The notes beneath the pieces are model-generated. The model was not told where the DNA came from. It ran no database searches and saw only the letters and a program-made list of their open reading frames with translations. The position numbers and the translations under genes were made by a program. Positions 50,766 to 59,423 of a DNA stretch of 64,000 bases are shown here, one piece after another; positions within the stretch are counted from its first letter, which is position 1; each line of letters opens with the position of its first letter. Source of the DNA: CAZRUA01 sp964603125 (GTDB taxonomy: Bacteria > Bacteroidota > Bacteroidia > B-17B0 > Aurantibacillaceae); the NCBI GenBank assembly GCA_964603125.1, contig CAZRUA010000001.1:124001-188000 (forward strand). Reading direction: 5' to 3'.

Positions 50766-51674
50766 ATGAAAAGTATAATCAAAAAAGTAAGCTTATTAAT
50801 TGCGATAGTAATTGGGCTTAGCGCACAAGCAGGAGAAATAAAAGGAGTAGTTTCTAATACACTACAAGAACCAATTTTAGATGCTTTAATTAAAGTTTAT
50901 CAAGGTGGAATTTACGTTAGTGCGTCTTCGGTTAATGAAGAGGGTAAATATTCAGTTAAACCTTTAGAACCTGGCTATTATGATATTATTGTTACTGCAA
51001 CAGATTATCGCATGCGTATGATAAAAAACATTGAAGTTAGCTCTGAAAGAACAAGTTATGTTGATGTTGAAATGGGTGATACTTTGGGTGAAATTATTGT
51101 TAGTACTTCACAAGACTGGCAAAAACCTATTGTAGATGTATCAATGATTACTTCTAACACTATTGATCCGTCAATGATTCAAAACTCTTCACAAGGGAAA
51201 GGTAATATTGGAGAAATGTTAACTAGTATCGCACCAGATATTCAGGTAAATGAACAAGGTCAAATTGCAAGCCGTGGAGCACGTTTTGGAACAACTCAGT
51301 ATGTTATTGATGGGGATAAAATTATGGATAATCCAGCTACTGCATCTTTAGGAATATCTGGTCTATCAATCATAACTGGAGGTATTCCAGCACAATATGG
51401 TGATTTAACGGGAGGTGTAGTAATTATCACAACTCAGGATTACTTCACAGGATTATCAATGAAAAAGTACTACGAGAGCAAAAAGAAAATGGCAAAAGAG
51501 GAGGAGTTAAAAATGAAGGCAGCGCAAGAAGCTAAAGATAAAAGAGCGGCTGAAATTGCTGAGGAGAAAAAAAAGGAAGAAGAGGCCAAACAAAAAGCTT
51601 TAGATGCTTCTAAAACTCCAAGTACGGATGTAACTCCTGTTGAGGGAATTAAAATTGAAACACCAAAGAAATAA
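50766..51674 (+). CDS. Stand-alone TonB-receptor plug protein (carboxypeptidase-regulatory plus plug, no barrel)
   Basis: The 302-residue protein has a signal peptide (ending SAQAG), a carboxypeptidase-regulatory-like domain (about 24-105), and a TonB-dependent-receptor plug domain (about 110-225). The plug motifs are GNIGEMLTSIAPDIQVNEQG, IASRGARFGTTQYVIDGDKI and ITGGIPAQYGDLTGGVVIITT. A normal receptor would continue with a 22-strand barrel of more than 500 residues. Here a 70-residue, highly charged Lys/Glu/Ala coiled-coil tail ends the protein, and a good terminator follows. No frameshifted barrel remnant is found downstream, so this looks like a real architecture, not a recent truncation. 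Confidence 0.8.
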   Translation: MKSIIKKVSLLIAIVIGLSAQAGEIKGVVSNTLQEPILDALIKVYQGGIYVSASSVNEEGKYSVKPLEPGYYDIIVTATDYRMRMIKNIEVSSERTSYVDVEMGDTLGEIIVSTSQDWQKPIVDVSMITSNTIDPSMIQNSSQGKGNIGEMLTSIAPDIQVNEQGQIASRGARFGTTQYVIDGDKIMDNPATASLGISGLSIITGGIPAQYGDLTGGVVIITTQDYFTGLSMKKYYESKKKMAKEEELKMKAAQEAKDKRAAEIAEEKKKEEEAKQKALDASKTPSTDVTPVEGIKIETPKK

Positions 51675-51693
51675 ATTTAATACTACGTTTATT

Positions 51694-51723
51694 AAAAGGA
51701 GGGATGTATTCCCTCCTTTTTTT
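51694..51723 (+). terminator. Intrinsic terminator after the plug-only gene
   Basis: The 11-bp stem AAAAGGAGGGA / TCCCTCCTTTT (51694-51704 with 51710-51720) has a 5-base loop and runs into TTT. It sits 20 bases after the stop codon. Confidence 0.8.
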
Positions 51724-51742
51724 ATATATTTACCTTCCGTTA

Positions 51743-52459
51743 ATGAGAAGTCTAATTATATATATAATTTGTTTTGTTTGTTTAAGTGCTTGTGTTAGTA
51801 AGGCTAAGTATAGCAAGCTAAATACTCAACATACAAATTTGGTTGCCGAAAAGAACTCATTAGATGATTTATTGATTAAGTTAGCAGTTGAAAACGATAG
51901 TTTAAAGGCGGAAAACCTTAAACTGGATAGTTTACTCACAGATGAACATGAAAAGTACCTAGCCTTATCAGAGAAAAAAACGGGTGGTGTAAAAACAGCT
52001 AAACCCAAGAAAAGTACTATAAGTATTAAGGACGAGTACGAAAAGAAGGCAGTTTATTTATACAATATATGCTCTTATGTGTTTTGGCCTAAAAGCAATC
52101 ACCCTACAAATTTTATAATCAGTATTGTTGGTAAAAGCCCTTTAGAACAGGCTTTACGTGATTATTTAGGGGGTAAAACTTTGCACGGAAAACCAATTGT
52201 AATTAAGGATTACGTTTTAAATGACGGCGCTTCTGTTGTTTTTTTAGCTAATAGTAAGCAAAACGATTTTTCAAAAATCAAGAAGGAGATAAATGGGAAA
52301 ACTATATTGTATGTAACTGAAAATTCTATCTACGAAAAGGCTGGAGCTCACATTTGCTTTTACGTTAATTCGGACAAGATAAATTACACTGTTAATGAAG
52401 GTGCTGCTGAAAAAAGTGGATTGAAATTAAATCCGCAATTAATAAATTTATCTAAGTAG
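51743..52459 (+). CDS. Lipoprotein with coiled coil and YfiR-like domain
   Basis: The ATG at 51743 gives a lipoprotein leader (MRSLIIYIICFVCLSAC, C17) and 238 residues; the longer frame begins inside the terminator of the previous gene. A leucine/Asn/Glu coiled coil (about 25-75) is followed by a YfiR/DUF4154 domain: KAVYLYNICSYVFWP, FIISIVGKSPLEQALRD, VVFLANS, and the end INYTVNEGAAEKSGLKLNPQL. YfiR proteins are periplasmic and in Pseudomonas restrain a diguanylate cyclase partner (YfiN); no such partner is encoded nearby. The last 12 bases overlap the convergent GSCFA gene. Confidence 0.78.
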   Translation: MRSLIIYIICFVCLSACVSKAKYSKLNTQHTNLVAEKNSLDDLLIKLAVENDSLKAENLKLDSLLTDEHEKYLALSEKKTGGVKTAKPKKSTISIKDEYEKKAVYLYNICSYVFWPKSNHPTNFIISIVGKSPLEQALRDYLGGKTLHGKPIVIKDYVLNDGASVVFLANSKQNDFSKIKKEINGKTILYVTENSIYEKAGAHICFYVNSDKINYTVNEGAAEKSGLKLNPQLINLSK

Positions 52460-53383
52460 CAACTTAATTTCTTCTTCTTTACTCATAATAAGCTTTTCTT
52501 GTATTGCCTTTGAGTCGTTTGTTTCTACCAATGTTTTGTGATTTAATAATTTATTTAACTCAGTGATTTTTGTATTTAGTTTAGAAGTAATTTCATCAAA
52601 GGCATAAGCACTAAATCTTTCCCAAACATATTGTATTGCTTGTTTATTAGGATGTACCATGTCTTCGGTAAAAAAACGATAATCTCTTAGCTCATCCATT
52701 ACAATTTCATATGCTGGAAAATAAAAGCAGTTTTTGTTTTGATAGCAAAGTTCATGCACTGCGCTAATTAAATTGGCTTTGCTTCTATTATTTTCCACTA
52801 AACCGTCTCGCACATATCTAACAGGGCTGACAGTAAAAATAAATTTAACCAAAGGATTAACTAAGTTTATTTTTTGAATTAATTGCTGCCATTCTTTTGT
52901 TATTTTTTCGGTATTTAACAAGTGCTTTTCAAATTCAGCTTGTGGTACTTTATGGCAATTAGCCACATATTGCCCACTTTGTTTGTGAAAATAGGCATGA
53001 GCCGATCCAAAAGTTATGATTATACAATTCGCTTCAGAGATAAAATGATGGAGGCTCTTTATTGAAGAATTCATTTTTTCTAAAGCAATATTTTTATCAC
53101 TGTTTGAGAAAAGGTAGTTGTAATGCCAATTATGATAAGCTCCAGCTGATAGGAATAATTCAGTTGGAGTAATCTCCGTATTATCTAAGCCGTTTTGCAA
53201 GGTGTTGGCTAAACTTATTGGATTAAAAGAAATTCCAGCAGGATTTACCAATGTCTCAAACCTATTATTTATAAAGTACTCTGATATATTTTCGGCAAAA
53301 CATGAGCCAATAAGGAGTAGTTTACTTTTGTGTGTAATTGTCTGCTCTAGTTTCTTTATTTCAAGGCTTAGTTTAAAATCCAT
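52448..53383 (-). CDS. GSCFA domain protein
   Basis: The 311-residue protein has the GSCFA signature LLIGSCFAENISEYF (near residue 24) and the family's later motifs: LVNPAGISFNPISLANTL, GAYHNWHYNYLF, IITFGSAHAYF, TVSPVRYVRDG and FFTEDMVHPN. GSCFA proteins are SGNH-hydrolase-like; Ser in G-S-C and the D-x-x-H near the end are the expected catalytic residues. The substrate is not known. Its ATG directly follows the stop of mce, and its end overlaps the convergent YfiR-like gene by 12 bases. Confidence 0.88.
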   Translation of the reverse strand: MDFKLSLEIKKLEQTITHKSKLLLIGSCFAENISEYFINNRFETLVNPAGISFNPISLANTLQNGLDNTEITPTELFLSAGAYHNWHYNYLFSNSDKNIALEKMNSSIKSLHHFISEANCIIITFGSAHAYFHKQSGQYVANCHKVPQAEFEKHLLNTEKITKEWQQLIQKINLVNPLVKFIFTVSPVRYVRDGLVENNRSKANLISAVHELCYQNKNCFYFPAYEIVMDELRDYRFFTEDMVHPNKQAIQYVWERFSAYAFDEITSKLNTKITELNKLLNHKTLVETNDSKAIQEKLIMSKEEEIKLLLR

Positions 53384-53788
53384 TTATTTTCTTTCCTGAC
53401 AAAGTTCAACTAAAACGCCATTTGTAGATTTGGGATGTAAAAAACAAATGAGTTTGTTGTCGGCCCCGTGTTTTGGTTCTTTGTTAATTAGCTCAAAACC
53501 TTCGTCTTGTAAACGTTTCATCTCTTCGTATATATCCGTTACATCATAAGCAATATGATGTATACCCTCTCCTTTTTTTTCAATAAACTTTGCAATAGCA
53601 CTGTTTTCGTTGGTTGCTTGAAGTAACTCAATTTTGGTTTCGCCAAGCATAAAAAAGCTTGTGGAAACATTTTCACTTTCAACTTTTTCAACTTTATAAA
53701 AGTTTTTTCCAAATAGTTTCGAAAAAATTTGATTTGAATTCTCAAGATTTTTTACTGCAATTCCTATGTGCTCAATTTTATTAATCAT
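53384..53788 (-). CDS. mce: Methylmalonyl-CoA epimerase
   Basis: The enzyme interconverts the (R) and (S) forms of methylmalonyl-CoA, linking propionyl-CoA to succinyl-CoA. The 134-residue vicinal-oxygen-chelate protein has the expected metal ligands in IEHIGIAV (H7), the GIHHIAYDV strand and the final GVLVELCQ. Motifs and length are typical. It sits between GSCFA (next base) and the SNF2-like gene (8-base overlap), so the three are co-transcribed. Confidence 0.93.
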   Translation of the reverse strand: MINKIEHIGIAVKNLENSNQIFSKLFGKNFYKVEKVESENVSTSFFMLGETKIELLQATNENSAIAKFIEKKGEGIHHIAYDVTDIYEEMKRLQDEGFELINKEPKHGADNKLICFLHPKSTNGVLVELCQERK

Positions 53789-56021
53789 GATTTTTAAAGG
53801 TATTAAATAGGTTATGTAAAAAATTATAAACGTGTTCCGCTTGTTCTTTGCTATCTACAGGTAGTTTTAAAAAAATATTTCCACTTTCTTGGACGATGTA
53901 TTTATCAACTTCTTTGCTAGACGTTTGCTCAAAAATAGTTAGTTGACGCGATTCGAAATTTTCAATTTCAGTTTTTTCGGGATATTCCTCTGTGAAATTA
54001 TTATCTGAAAACCCAAACGAAATAAGTTGTTGAATGAATTGACTAAATGCATTTTCGTTTGAAACCACCTTGTCATCAAACTGTTCTAGCAAATTGTTTT
54101 GAAAAAGTGTTTCCTCAATACTATCCGCAGAAATTAAATTTAACACAAACTGTTTATTTGACTTGGATAGCCTGAAAATGTGATTTTTCCTTTCTTCATT
54201 TAAATGAACCTGTGGCAAATCAATGTTCACTAAAACATCTACATGATTTAATTCAATTGAATCGATATGCGAGTCATCTAATAGTAAAACACTTTGTTCT
54301 CTGGTCTGATTAAATTCAACTAAGAGTTTATGAATTTTTTGTGAATTAAAGTTTTGTTTAATATGAAAATAATTTAAATCACTTGCATTTACTGTTTTCT
54401 CAATTAAAGCCAGCATTTCGTTGCTGGACGAAACAAACACAATTTTATTGAGTTTTGTTTCTTTTAATTCGCTGAGTATAAATTGTAATTCATCGTCCTT
54501 ACTTTGATGATTATTAAGATGATTGATTAAGTAAGTTGAGTTGGCTACTTTTTTAAGTTCTTTATAATGATTAAATAACCTTTGTTTGTCAATAGAACTT
54601 AAATAATTGGCTCTTTTATACTTAGATATTAAAAGCTGTATATTTTCTTTGATTTTATTTTGAAGCTGAATTTGTTCGGGCTGCAAAGGTAAAATCAAAT
54701 TCTTTTCGATTCTATTTGGGATTTGAACGCTAACATCGTTTCTGTTTCTGCGTAGAATAATTTTATTTACTTTATCTGCTAATTCGCTTAGGTTGTTGTA
54801 AGAGATTATTTTCCCTTCGGCATCACGGTTGGTGTATTTTTTCTGAAACCCGTTTAAAGTTCCCAGTAAATAAGGGTTTACAAACTGAACAAGGTTATAT
54901 AGTTCGTCTAAATTATTTTGAATAGGTGTGCTTGATAAAACTAAACAATAAGGTGTTTTTATTTTCTTTACAGCTTGTGAAACTTTAGATTTCCAGGTTT
55001 TAATACGCTGAGCTTCATCTAAGATTATTGCATCAGGGTCGGCTTGATTAATAAGCTCCCAATCGCTAGTAGCAACGTTATAGCTAACTATTTTTACAGC
55101 GCTTTTGTCGTTTTGGTAAAGGTGTTTTCTTTTTTCGGCTGGACCGTCAACAATGAGTACTTCCAGATTGGTGAATTTTTCAAATTCTGATTTCCAATTA
55201 AGTTTTAGTGCAGTAGGGCAAACAACAATGATATCGTTTACTTTTAAATGTTGATTTAAAATGTTTGTCCAAGCTATTGCTTGAGTTCCTTTGCCTAAGC
55301 CAAATTCATCGGCAATAATGCAACGGCCCCTTTTAGCTGCGTAAATCACCCCTTCTTGTTGATAAGGGTAAAGATTTTGTTTTAAACTAAAAAGTTCACT
55401 TAAGTTTAATTTATCTATTAAACCTATACGATAATGTTTTTCTCTTAAATCTAAAACATATTCTAAGGCATCATCGTAACAACGAAAGAGATTAGAAATT
55501 TTTCTTGCACTTTGTAAAAATATTTCAAAACGCTCAATTGACGAGGCTTTTAATTTAAGTTCTTCGTCAAAGTATTCATTCGCGAGCTGTGTATATTCTT
55601 CTTTGTAATCATTACCTACACGAATTTTTATTTTACGACCTTCTTTGTAATCAACATAAACAGAGGTGTAGGTTGGTTCATATTCAACCTCAAGTAATGG
55701 TTTTAATTCATTATTGTTGTTGATGTTTTTTAAAACAGCTTCAATGTGTTTACAAGTTCCTAATTGGTTAATTTTAAAATCAACACATGAACAAAAGTTG
55801 TGGGTATTATCTTTACTTCTTAAAGCAACTTTATAATTGCCTTTTGTTTGTGAATTAATTACTTTGTAATCGCTGTAAACCAAACCACTTCCAATATTAG
55901 TGATGGTATAAGTATTTAAACTCCCAAATTGTTTTCTAAGTGCCGTTTGCCATTCTTCGTCAGAAAGATTGGCCGGTTTTTTTGTATTAGAAATCTTTAG
56001 ATTTAAATCTTTTTGGTCCAT
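53781..56021 (-). CDS. SNF2-family ATPase with SWIM zinc finger and degenerate C-terminal helicase lobe
   Basis: The 746-residue protein has an N-terminal SWIM-type finger (C77, C79, C90, H92) followed by an SNF2-like N lobe. In that lobe motif I reads ADEFGLGKGTQAI (the usual GLGKT is GLGKG), motif II is DEAQ and motif III is SSTPIQNNLDELYNL. The second lobe is eroded: the position of the arginine-rich motif VI reads ERKNHIFRLSKSN rather than R-x-x-R-x-G-Q, and motif V lacks its usual pattern. ATP binding remains likely; full helicase or translocase activity is doubtful. It is first in the operon with mce and GSCFA. No phage or restriction genes lie nearby. Confidence 0.82.
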   Translation of the reverse strand: MDQKDLNLKISNTKKPANLSDEEWQTALRKQFGSLNTYTITNIGSGLVYSDYKVINSQTKGNYKVALRSKDNTHNFCSCVDFKINQLGTCKHIEAVLKNINNNNELKPLLEVEYEPTYTSVYVDYKEGRKIKIRVGNDYKEEYTQLANEYFDEELKLKASSIERFEIFLQSARKISNLFRCYDDALEYVLDLREKHYRIGLIDKLNLSELFSLKQNLYPYQQEGVIYAAKRGRCIIADEFGLGKGTQAIAWTNILNQHLKVNDIIVVCPTALKLNWKSEFEKFTNLEVLIVDGPAEKRKHLYQNDKSAVKIVSYNVATSDWELINQADPDAIILDEAQRIKTWKSKVSQAVKKIKTPYCLVLSSTPIQNNLDELYNLVQFVNPYLLGTLNGFQKKYTNRDAEGKIISYNNLSELADKVNKIILRRNRNDVSVQIPNRIEKNLILPLQPEQIQLQNKIKENIQLLISKYKRANYLSSIDKQRLFNHYKELKKVANSTYLINHLNNHQSKDDELQFILSELKETKLNKIVFVSSSNEMLALIEKTVNASDLNYFHIKQNFNSQKIHKLLVEFNQTREQSVLLLDDSHIDSIELNHVDVLVNIDLPQVHLNEERKNHIFRLSKSNKQFVLNLISADSIEETLFQNNLLEQFDDKVVSNENAFSQFIQQLISFGFSDNNFTEEYPEKTEIENFESRQLTIFEQTSSKEVDKYIVQESGNIFLKLPVDSKEQAEHVYNFLHNLFNTFKNHD

Positions 56022-56100
56022 TGCATAAAATTAGAAATAATGCTTTGCAATAGGGGTTTTAAACAGTAGAAATTATAAAAGATTTTTAACTATTGGTAAG

Positions 56101-57489
56101 TTAAATTTTAACGCCAATTACTAAAACATCATCAACTTGCTCATACTTACCTTTCCATGCTTTAAAATGATTTTCAAGCGCCTCACATTGTTTATCCATA
56201 GGCGAATTCACGTTTTCTAAAATGATGTTTTGCAGTTTTTTATACATCATTTTCTTACCATTTGGACCTCCAAATTGATCAGCATAACCGTCAGTAAACA
56301 AATAGATTTGATCTCCTGTTTTGAGCTGTGTAGAATAATTAGTAAATGGTTGTATATCATCGTTTATATTACCTATAGCTTGTTTATTAGGCTTAATTAT
56401 TTCTAATTGCCCATCTCTAACAAAATAAATAGGATTGTTAGCTCCTGAAAAGGATAACATTTTAGAGTCCATATCAATGGCTATCATAGCCATATCCATA
56501 CCATCTCTAATTTTTTCACCACCGCCATGATTAAGAGTATTTATAATATTTCTATTTAAATAATCTAATGCTTCTGCTGGGCTATTAACACTTTTTTCGG
56601 TAGATGATTGTTGTAAAAAATTAGCTCCAATTAAACTCATAAAAGCACCAGGAACGCCATGACCAGTGCAATCAGCAGCTACAAGTAATAAGTAAGTTTT
56701 AGATTTTCCATCAACTGGAGTCGTATTAATTCGTTTAGCCCAATAAAAATCACCACTCACAATATCGCGTGGGTTGTAGTAAACAAAATAGTTTTGTCCA
56801 AATAAATCATTCAGTAAACTCTTTGGTGGCAATAAGGCTTCTTGAATACGCTTAGCGTATCGAATACTGCTGGTTATTTCCTGATTTTTTTCTTCAATTA
56901 TAAATTTTGATTTTTGAAGTTCTAGGCGGCTTTTGATTTCATTGTAGGTTAATTTATACCTAGTATTTATTAGAAATACCATGGTAAATGAAACAACAAA
57001 AGTTAGTAATCCACCATCAATTAAAAACTGTTCTACTGTTAGTGTACTATTAATGCTTATGAAAATAATATTAGCTAAAATGGTTGAAACAAGTATAATA
57101 ATAGATAGTTTTAACTCCCATAGCACGAGCATTCCAACACAAATAAATAAAGCCATATAAGCAAATGTGTGTTTTTGCATATGAGCTTCGTCCATTACGC
57201 TCCACATGTAAGCGTTTTGAATCGAAATTCCAGTAACTAAAATAAACATGCAAGTGTAGATGCTTATTTTTAATTGCTTTCGAAAGAGTAGAGCAAAAAT
57301 ACTTACTACACAAACACCTACTCTAAACATTAAAAAATCAAACCAATGTTCACGTAAAACAAAGTAATCACTTATAAAAAAAAGCAAATTTAAAGCCATA
57401 CCAACCCAACATGCTACAACATGAAATGTTTCAGTTGATCGGTTAAACTCCGCTTTTACTTCTAATTTTGATACTTCTCCTGTTTCCAT
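56101..57489 (-). CDS. Membrane-bound SpoIIE-type PP2C serine/threonine phosphatase
   Basis: The 462-residue protein has six membrane helices in its N-terminal half (about 25-190), a short coiled linker with RYAKRIQEALLPP, and a SpoIIE/PP2C domain. The metal-binding and core motifs are intact: IVSGDFYWA, ADCTGHGVPGAFMS, RDGMDMAMIAID, SGANNPIYFV, LFTDGYADQFGG, and VDDVLVIGVKI. These phosphatases act on anti-sigma-factor antagonists in partner-switching circuits. No anti-sigma or antagonist gene lies next to it. A second phosphatase with the same C-terminal motif runs off the right end of the window. Confidence 0.9.
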   Translation of the reverse strand: METGEVSKLEVKAEFNRSTETFHVVACWVGMALNLLFFISDYFVLREHWFDFLMFRVGVCVVSIFALLFRKQLKISIYTCMFILVTGISIQNAYMWSVMDEAHMQKHTFAYMALFICVGMLVLWELKLSIIILVSTILANIIFISINSTLTVEQFLIDGGLLTFVVSFTMVFLINTRYKLTYNEIKSRLELQKSKFIIEEKNQEITSSIRYAKRIQEALLPPKSLLNDLFGQNYFVYYNPRDIVSGDFYWAKRINTTPVDGKSKTYLLLVAADCTGHGVPGAFMSLIGANFLQQSSTEKSVNSPAEALDYLNRNIINTLNHGGGEKIRDGMDMAMIAIDMDSKMLSFSGANNPIYFVRDGQLEIIKPNKQAIGNINDDIQPFTNYSTQLKTGDQIYLFTDGYADQFGGPNGKKMMYKKLQNIILENVNSPMDKQCEALENHFKAWKGKYEQVDDVLVIGVKI

Positions 57490-57563
57490 AACGATGGTTA
57501 AAGATATAAAAAAAAACGAAATAGCATTTTATTGCCCCATAAATTTATGAGCAAAATTTAATT

Positions 57564-57571
57564 TAAATTTA
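57564..57571 (+). promoter_or_regulatory. -7-like box TAAATTTA just upstream of tilS
   Basis: TAAATTTA is a one-mismatch match to TAnnTTTG and begins 12 bases before the GTG at 57576. That is the same spacing as the DegT gene's box, so a leaderless message is likely. Confidence 0.4.
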
Positions 57572-57575
57572 CGTC

Positions 57576-58883
57576 GTGCAAACCAGATTCCTTCATCAAG
57601 TAAATACAAAAGACTTGTTTAAAACTAACAGCAAATTATTAGTTGCCGTTAGTGGCGGAATTGACTCTATGGTTTTGTGTGATTTACTCTTTAAAGCTAA
57701 TTTTAATTTTGAAGTAGCGCATTGTAATTTTAAGTTAAGGGGCAACGAATCTGATTTAGATGAAAAATTTGTTAAAGACTATTGTAAATCCAAAAGGATA
57801 AAGTTTCATTCTATTGCTTTTGAAACTGAAGAATATGCTAAAACTAAGAAATTATCTATTCAGATAGCTGCTAGAGAACTAAGATATGAATGGTTTGGAA
57901 AGTTAATGAGTAGTTTCGATTTTTTACTTACAGCACATCATCTAAATGATTCTATTGAAACTTTTTTTATTAATTTGATACGAGGTACTGGCATTCAAGG
58001 TTTAGTTGGTATAAGCGAAAAGGATGGATACATTGTAAGACCACTTTTGTTTGCTAAGAGGGATGAAATTATTGAATACGCTCAAAATAATAAAATTAAG
58101 TATAGAGAGGATTCAAGTAATGCAAGCGATAAATATTTAAGAAATTATATCCGTCATCATATTGTACCAGAGTTTAAAAAGCTAAATGAATCTTTTGAGC
58201 AAACAATGAATACTAATATGCATGCTTTATTTGAAACAAAGGTTTTTGTTGATGAATCTATTGAAAGGCAAGTTAAGGATTTCGTGAAGGAAGAAAATGG
58301 TATTATAAAGATGGATAAAGAAAAGGTAAAGAAATTACAATCAAGTCACTTTTTTCTTTTTAATGTTCTAACAAAGTATAACTTCTCTGCAAGCGATATT
58401 AGTAGTGTTGAAAAGGCTTTATCTGCTCAAGCTGGAAAACAATTTCTTTCATCAACCCATACTTTGGTAATTGACAGAGAGTTTTTGCTAATAACAACAA
58501 AGCACCCAAAAACAAATGAAAGTTTTGAGATAGAGTTGAATAAGAAATACGATTACCCCTTAGCTATATTTACGCAAGAACTTAAAAAATGGAAGGTAGA
58601 ATCCAACAAAAATGTAGCTTTGATTGATTCTGCTAAAGTAAAAAGACCACTTAAACTTGAGAAATGGAGGAAAGGTGAAAAGTTTAAACCGCTTGGAATG
58701 ATTGGTTTTAAACTAGTAAGTGATTTTTTTATTAATGAAAAAATGAGTTTGATTGATAAGCAAAATCAATATATATTAAAATCTGGTGATGATATTGTTT
58801 GGATTGTTGGAAGAAGACTAGATGATAGGTTTAAAGTAACAGAAAGTACCAAAACAGTTATAAAGGTTGAATGGCAAGTTTAA
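57576..58883 (+). CDS. tilS: tRNA(Ile)-lysidine synthase
   Basis: TilS modifies C34 of the tRNA-Ile that reads AUA. The 435-residue protein has the PP-loop SGGIDS at 26-31, AHCNFKLRG, SIQIAARELRYEWF, TAHHLNDSIETFFINLIRGTG and a C-terminal TilS domain (EKWRKGEKFKPLGMIGFKLVSDFFI). The start is GTG, since the first ATG lies inside the fold. It overlaps the next gene by 13 bases. Confidence 0.93.
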   Translation: MQTRFLHQVNTKDLFKTNSKLLVAVSGGIDSMVLCDLLFKANFNFEVAHCNFKLRGNESDLDEKFVKDYCKSKRIKFHSIAFETEEYAKTKKLSIQIAARELRYEWFGKLMSSFDFLLTAHHLNDSIETFFINLIRGTGIQGLVGISEKDGYIVRPLLFAKRDEIIEYAQNNKIKYREDSSNASDKYLRNYIRHHIVPEFKKLNESFEQTMNTNMHALFETKVFVDESIERQVKDFVKEENGIIKMDKEKVKKLQSSHFFLFNVLTKYNFSASDISSVEKALSAQAGKQFLSSTHTLVIDREFLLITTKHPKTNESFEIELNKKYDYPLAIFTQELKKWKVESNKNVALIDSAKVKRPLKLEKWRKGEKFKPLGMIGFKLVSDFFINEKMSLIDKQNQYILKSGDDIVWIVGRRLDDRFKVTESTKTVIKVEWQV

Positions 58884-59422
58884 GTGAGCGCATATTATTT
58901 GAAGAGAAGCAGTACTTGGGGCATAATAAAACCTCAACTATTATTCGTTTAACAATTGCTACCTTTTGTTTTGTTGCTTATTATTGGAGCGAAAACCCTA
59001 AGCCTATTAGTATTGGTGCAATTAACATTGGCTGGTATCCAGCCTATAATATTCCCAATTCTGGGAAAATATTCTTTGTTTTGGGAATCCTAGTTTTAAT
59101 ACTATCAGCGTTTTTAATCAATGTACAACATTTGCACACTCGTGTTTACCACAACAGTATAATCATTGATGGTTTTTGGACCTCGAGACGTGTTAAAATT
59201 GATTTACGAAACATACATACTGTTAAAAAACTTCGTTACAAGAAAAATACATTACGTCGACCAGTTTATAATCTGCATGTAAAAGGTAAAATAAAGTTTT
59301 TTACAACGGGTTATGATTTCTTGGAGCTAAAAGATACAGATGGAATTGTTTATAGATTGGGAACCCAGAGGCCAAACGAGCTTTTTAGAATCATTAACAC
59401 ACAAATAAATATGTATTTGTAG
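58871..59422 (+). CDS. PH-domain-like membrane protein
   Basis: The 183-residue protein has two membrane helices (about 25-40 and 66-85) and a C-terminal beta-rich part resembling bacterial PH (bPH) domains: HTRVYHNSIIIDGFWTSRRVKIDLRNIHTVKKL and DFLELKDTDGIVYRLGTQRPNELFRII. The phrase order (strands followed by a terminal helix) fits bPH domains, though this is by eye. The function is unknown. The start overlaps tilS by 13 bases and the end lies one base from convergent comF. Confidence 0.6.
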   Translation: MASLSERILFEEKQYLGHNKTSTIIRLTIATFCFVAYYWSENPKPISIGAINIGWYPAYNIPNSGKIFFVLGILVLILSAFLINVQHLHTRVYHNSIIIDGFWTSRRVKIDLRNIHTVKKLRYKKNTLRRPVYNLHVKGKIKFFTTGYDFLELKDTDGIVYRLGTQRPNELFRIINTQINMYL

Positions 59423-59423
59423 T

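Noticed and set aside
50766..51674. The plug-only gene as a frameshifted TonB-dependent receptor pseudogene.
   Set aside because: The frame ends in a long charged tail and a terminator, and the next DNA encodes an unrelated lipoprotein; no barrel sequence was seen.
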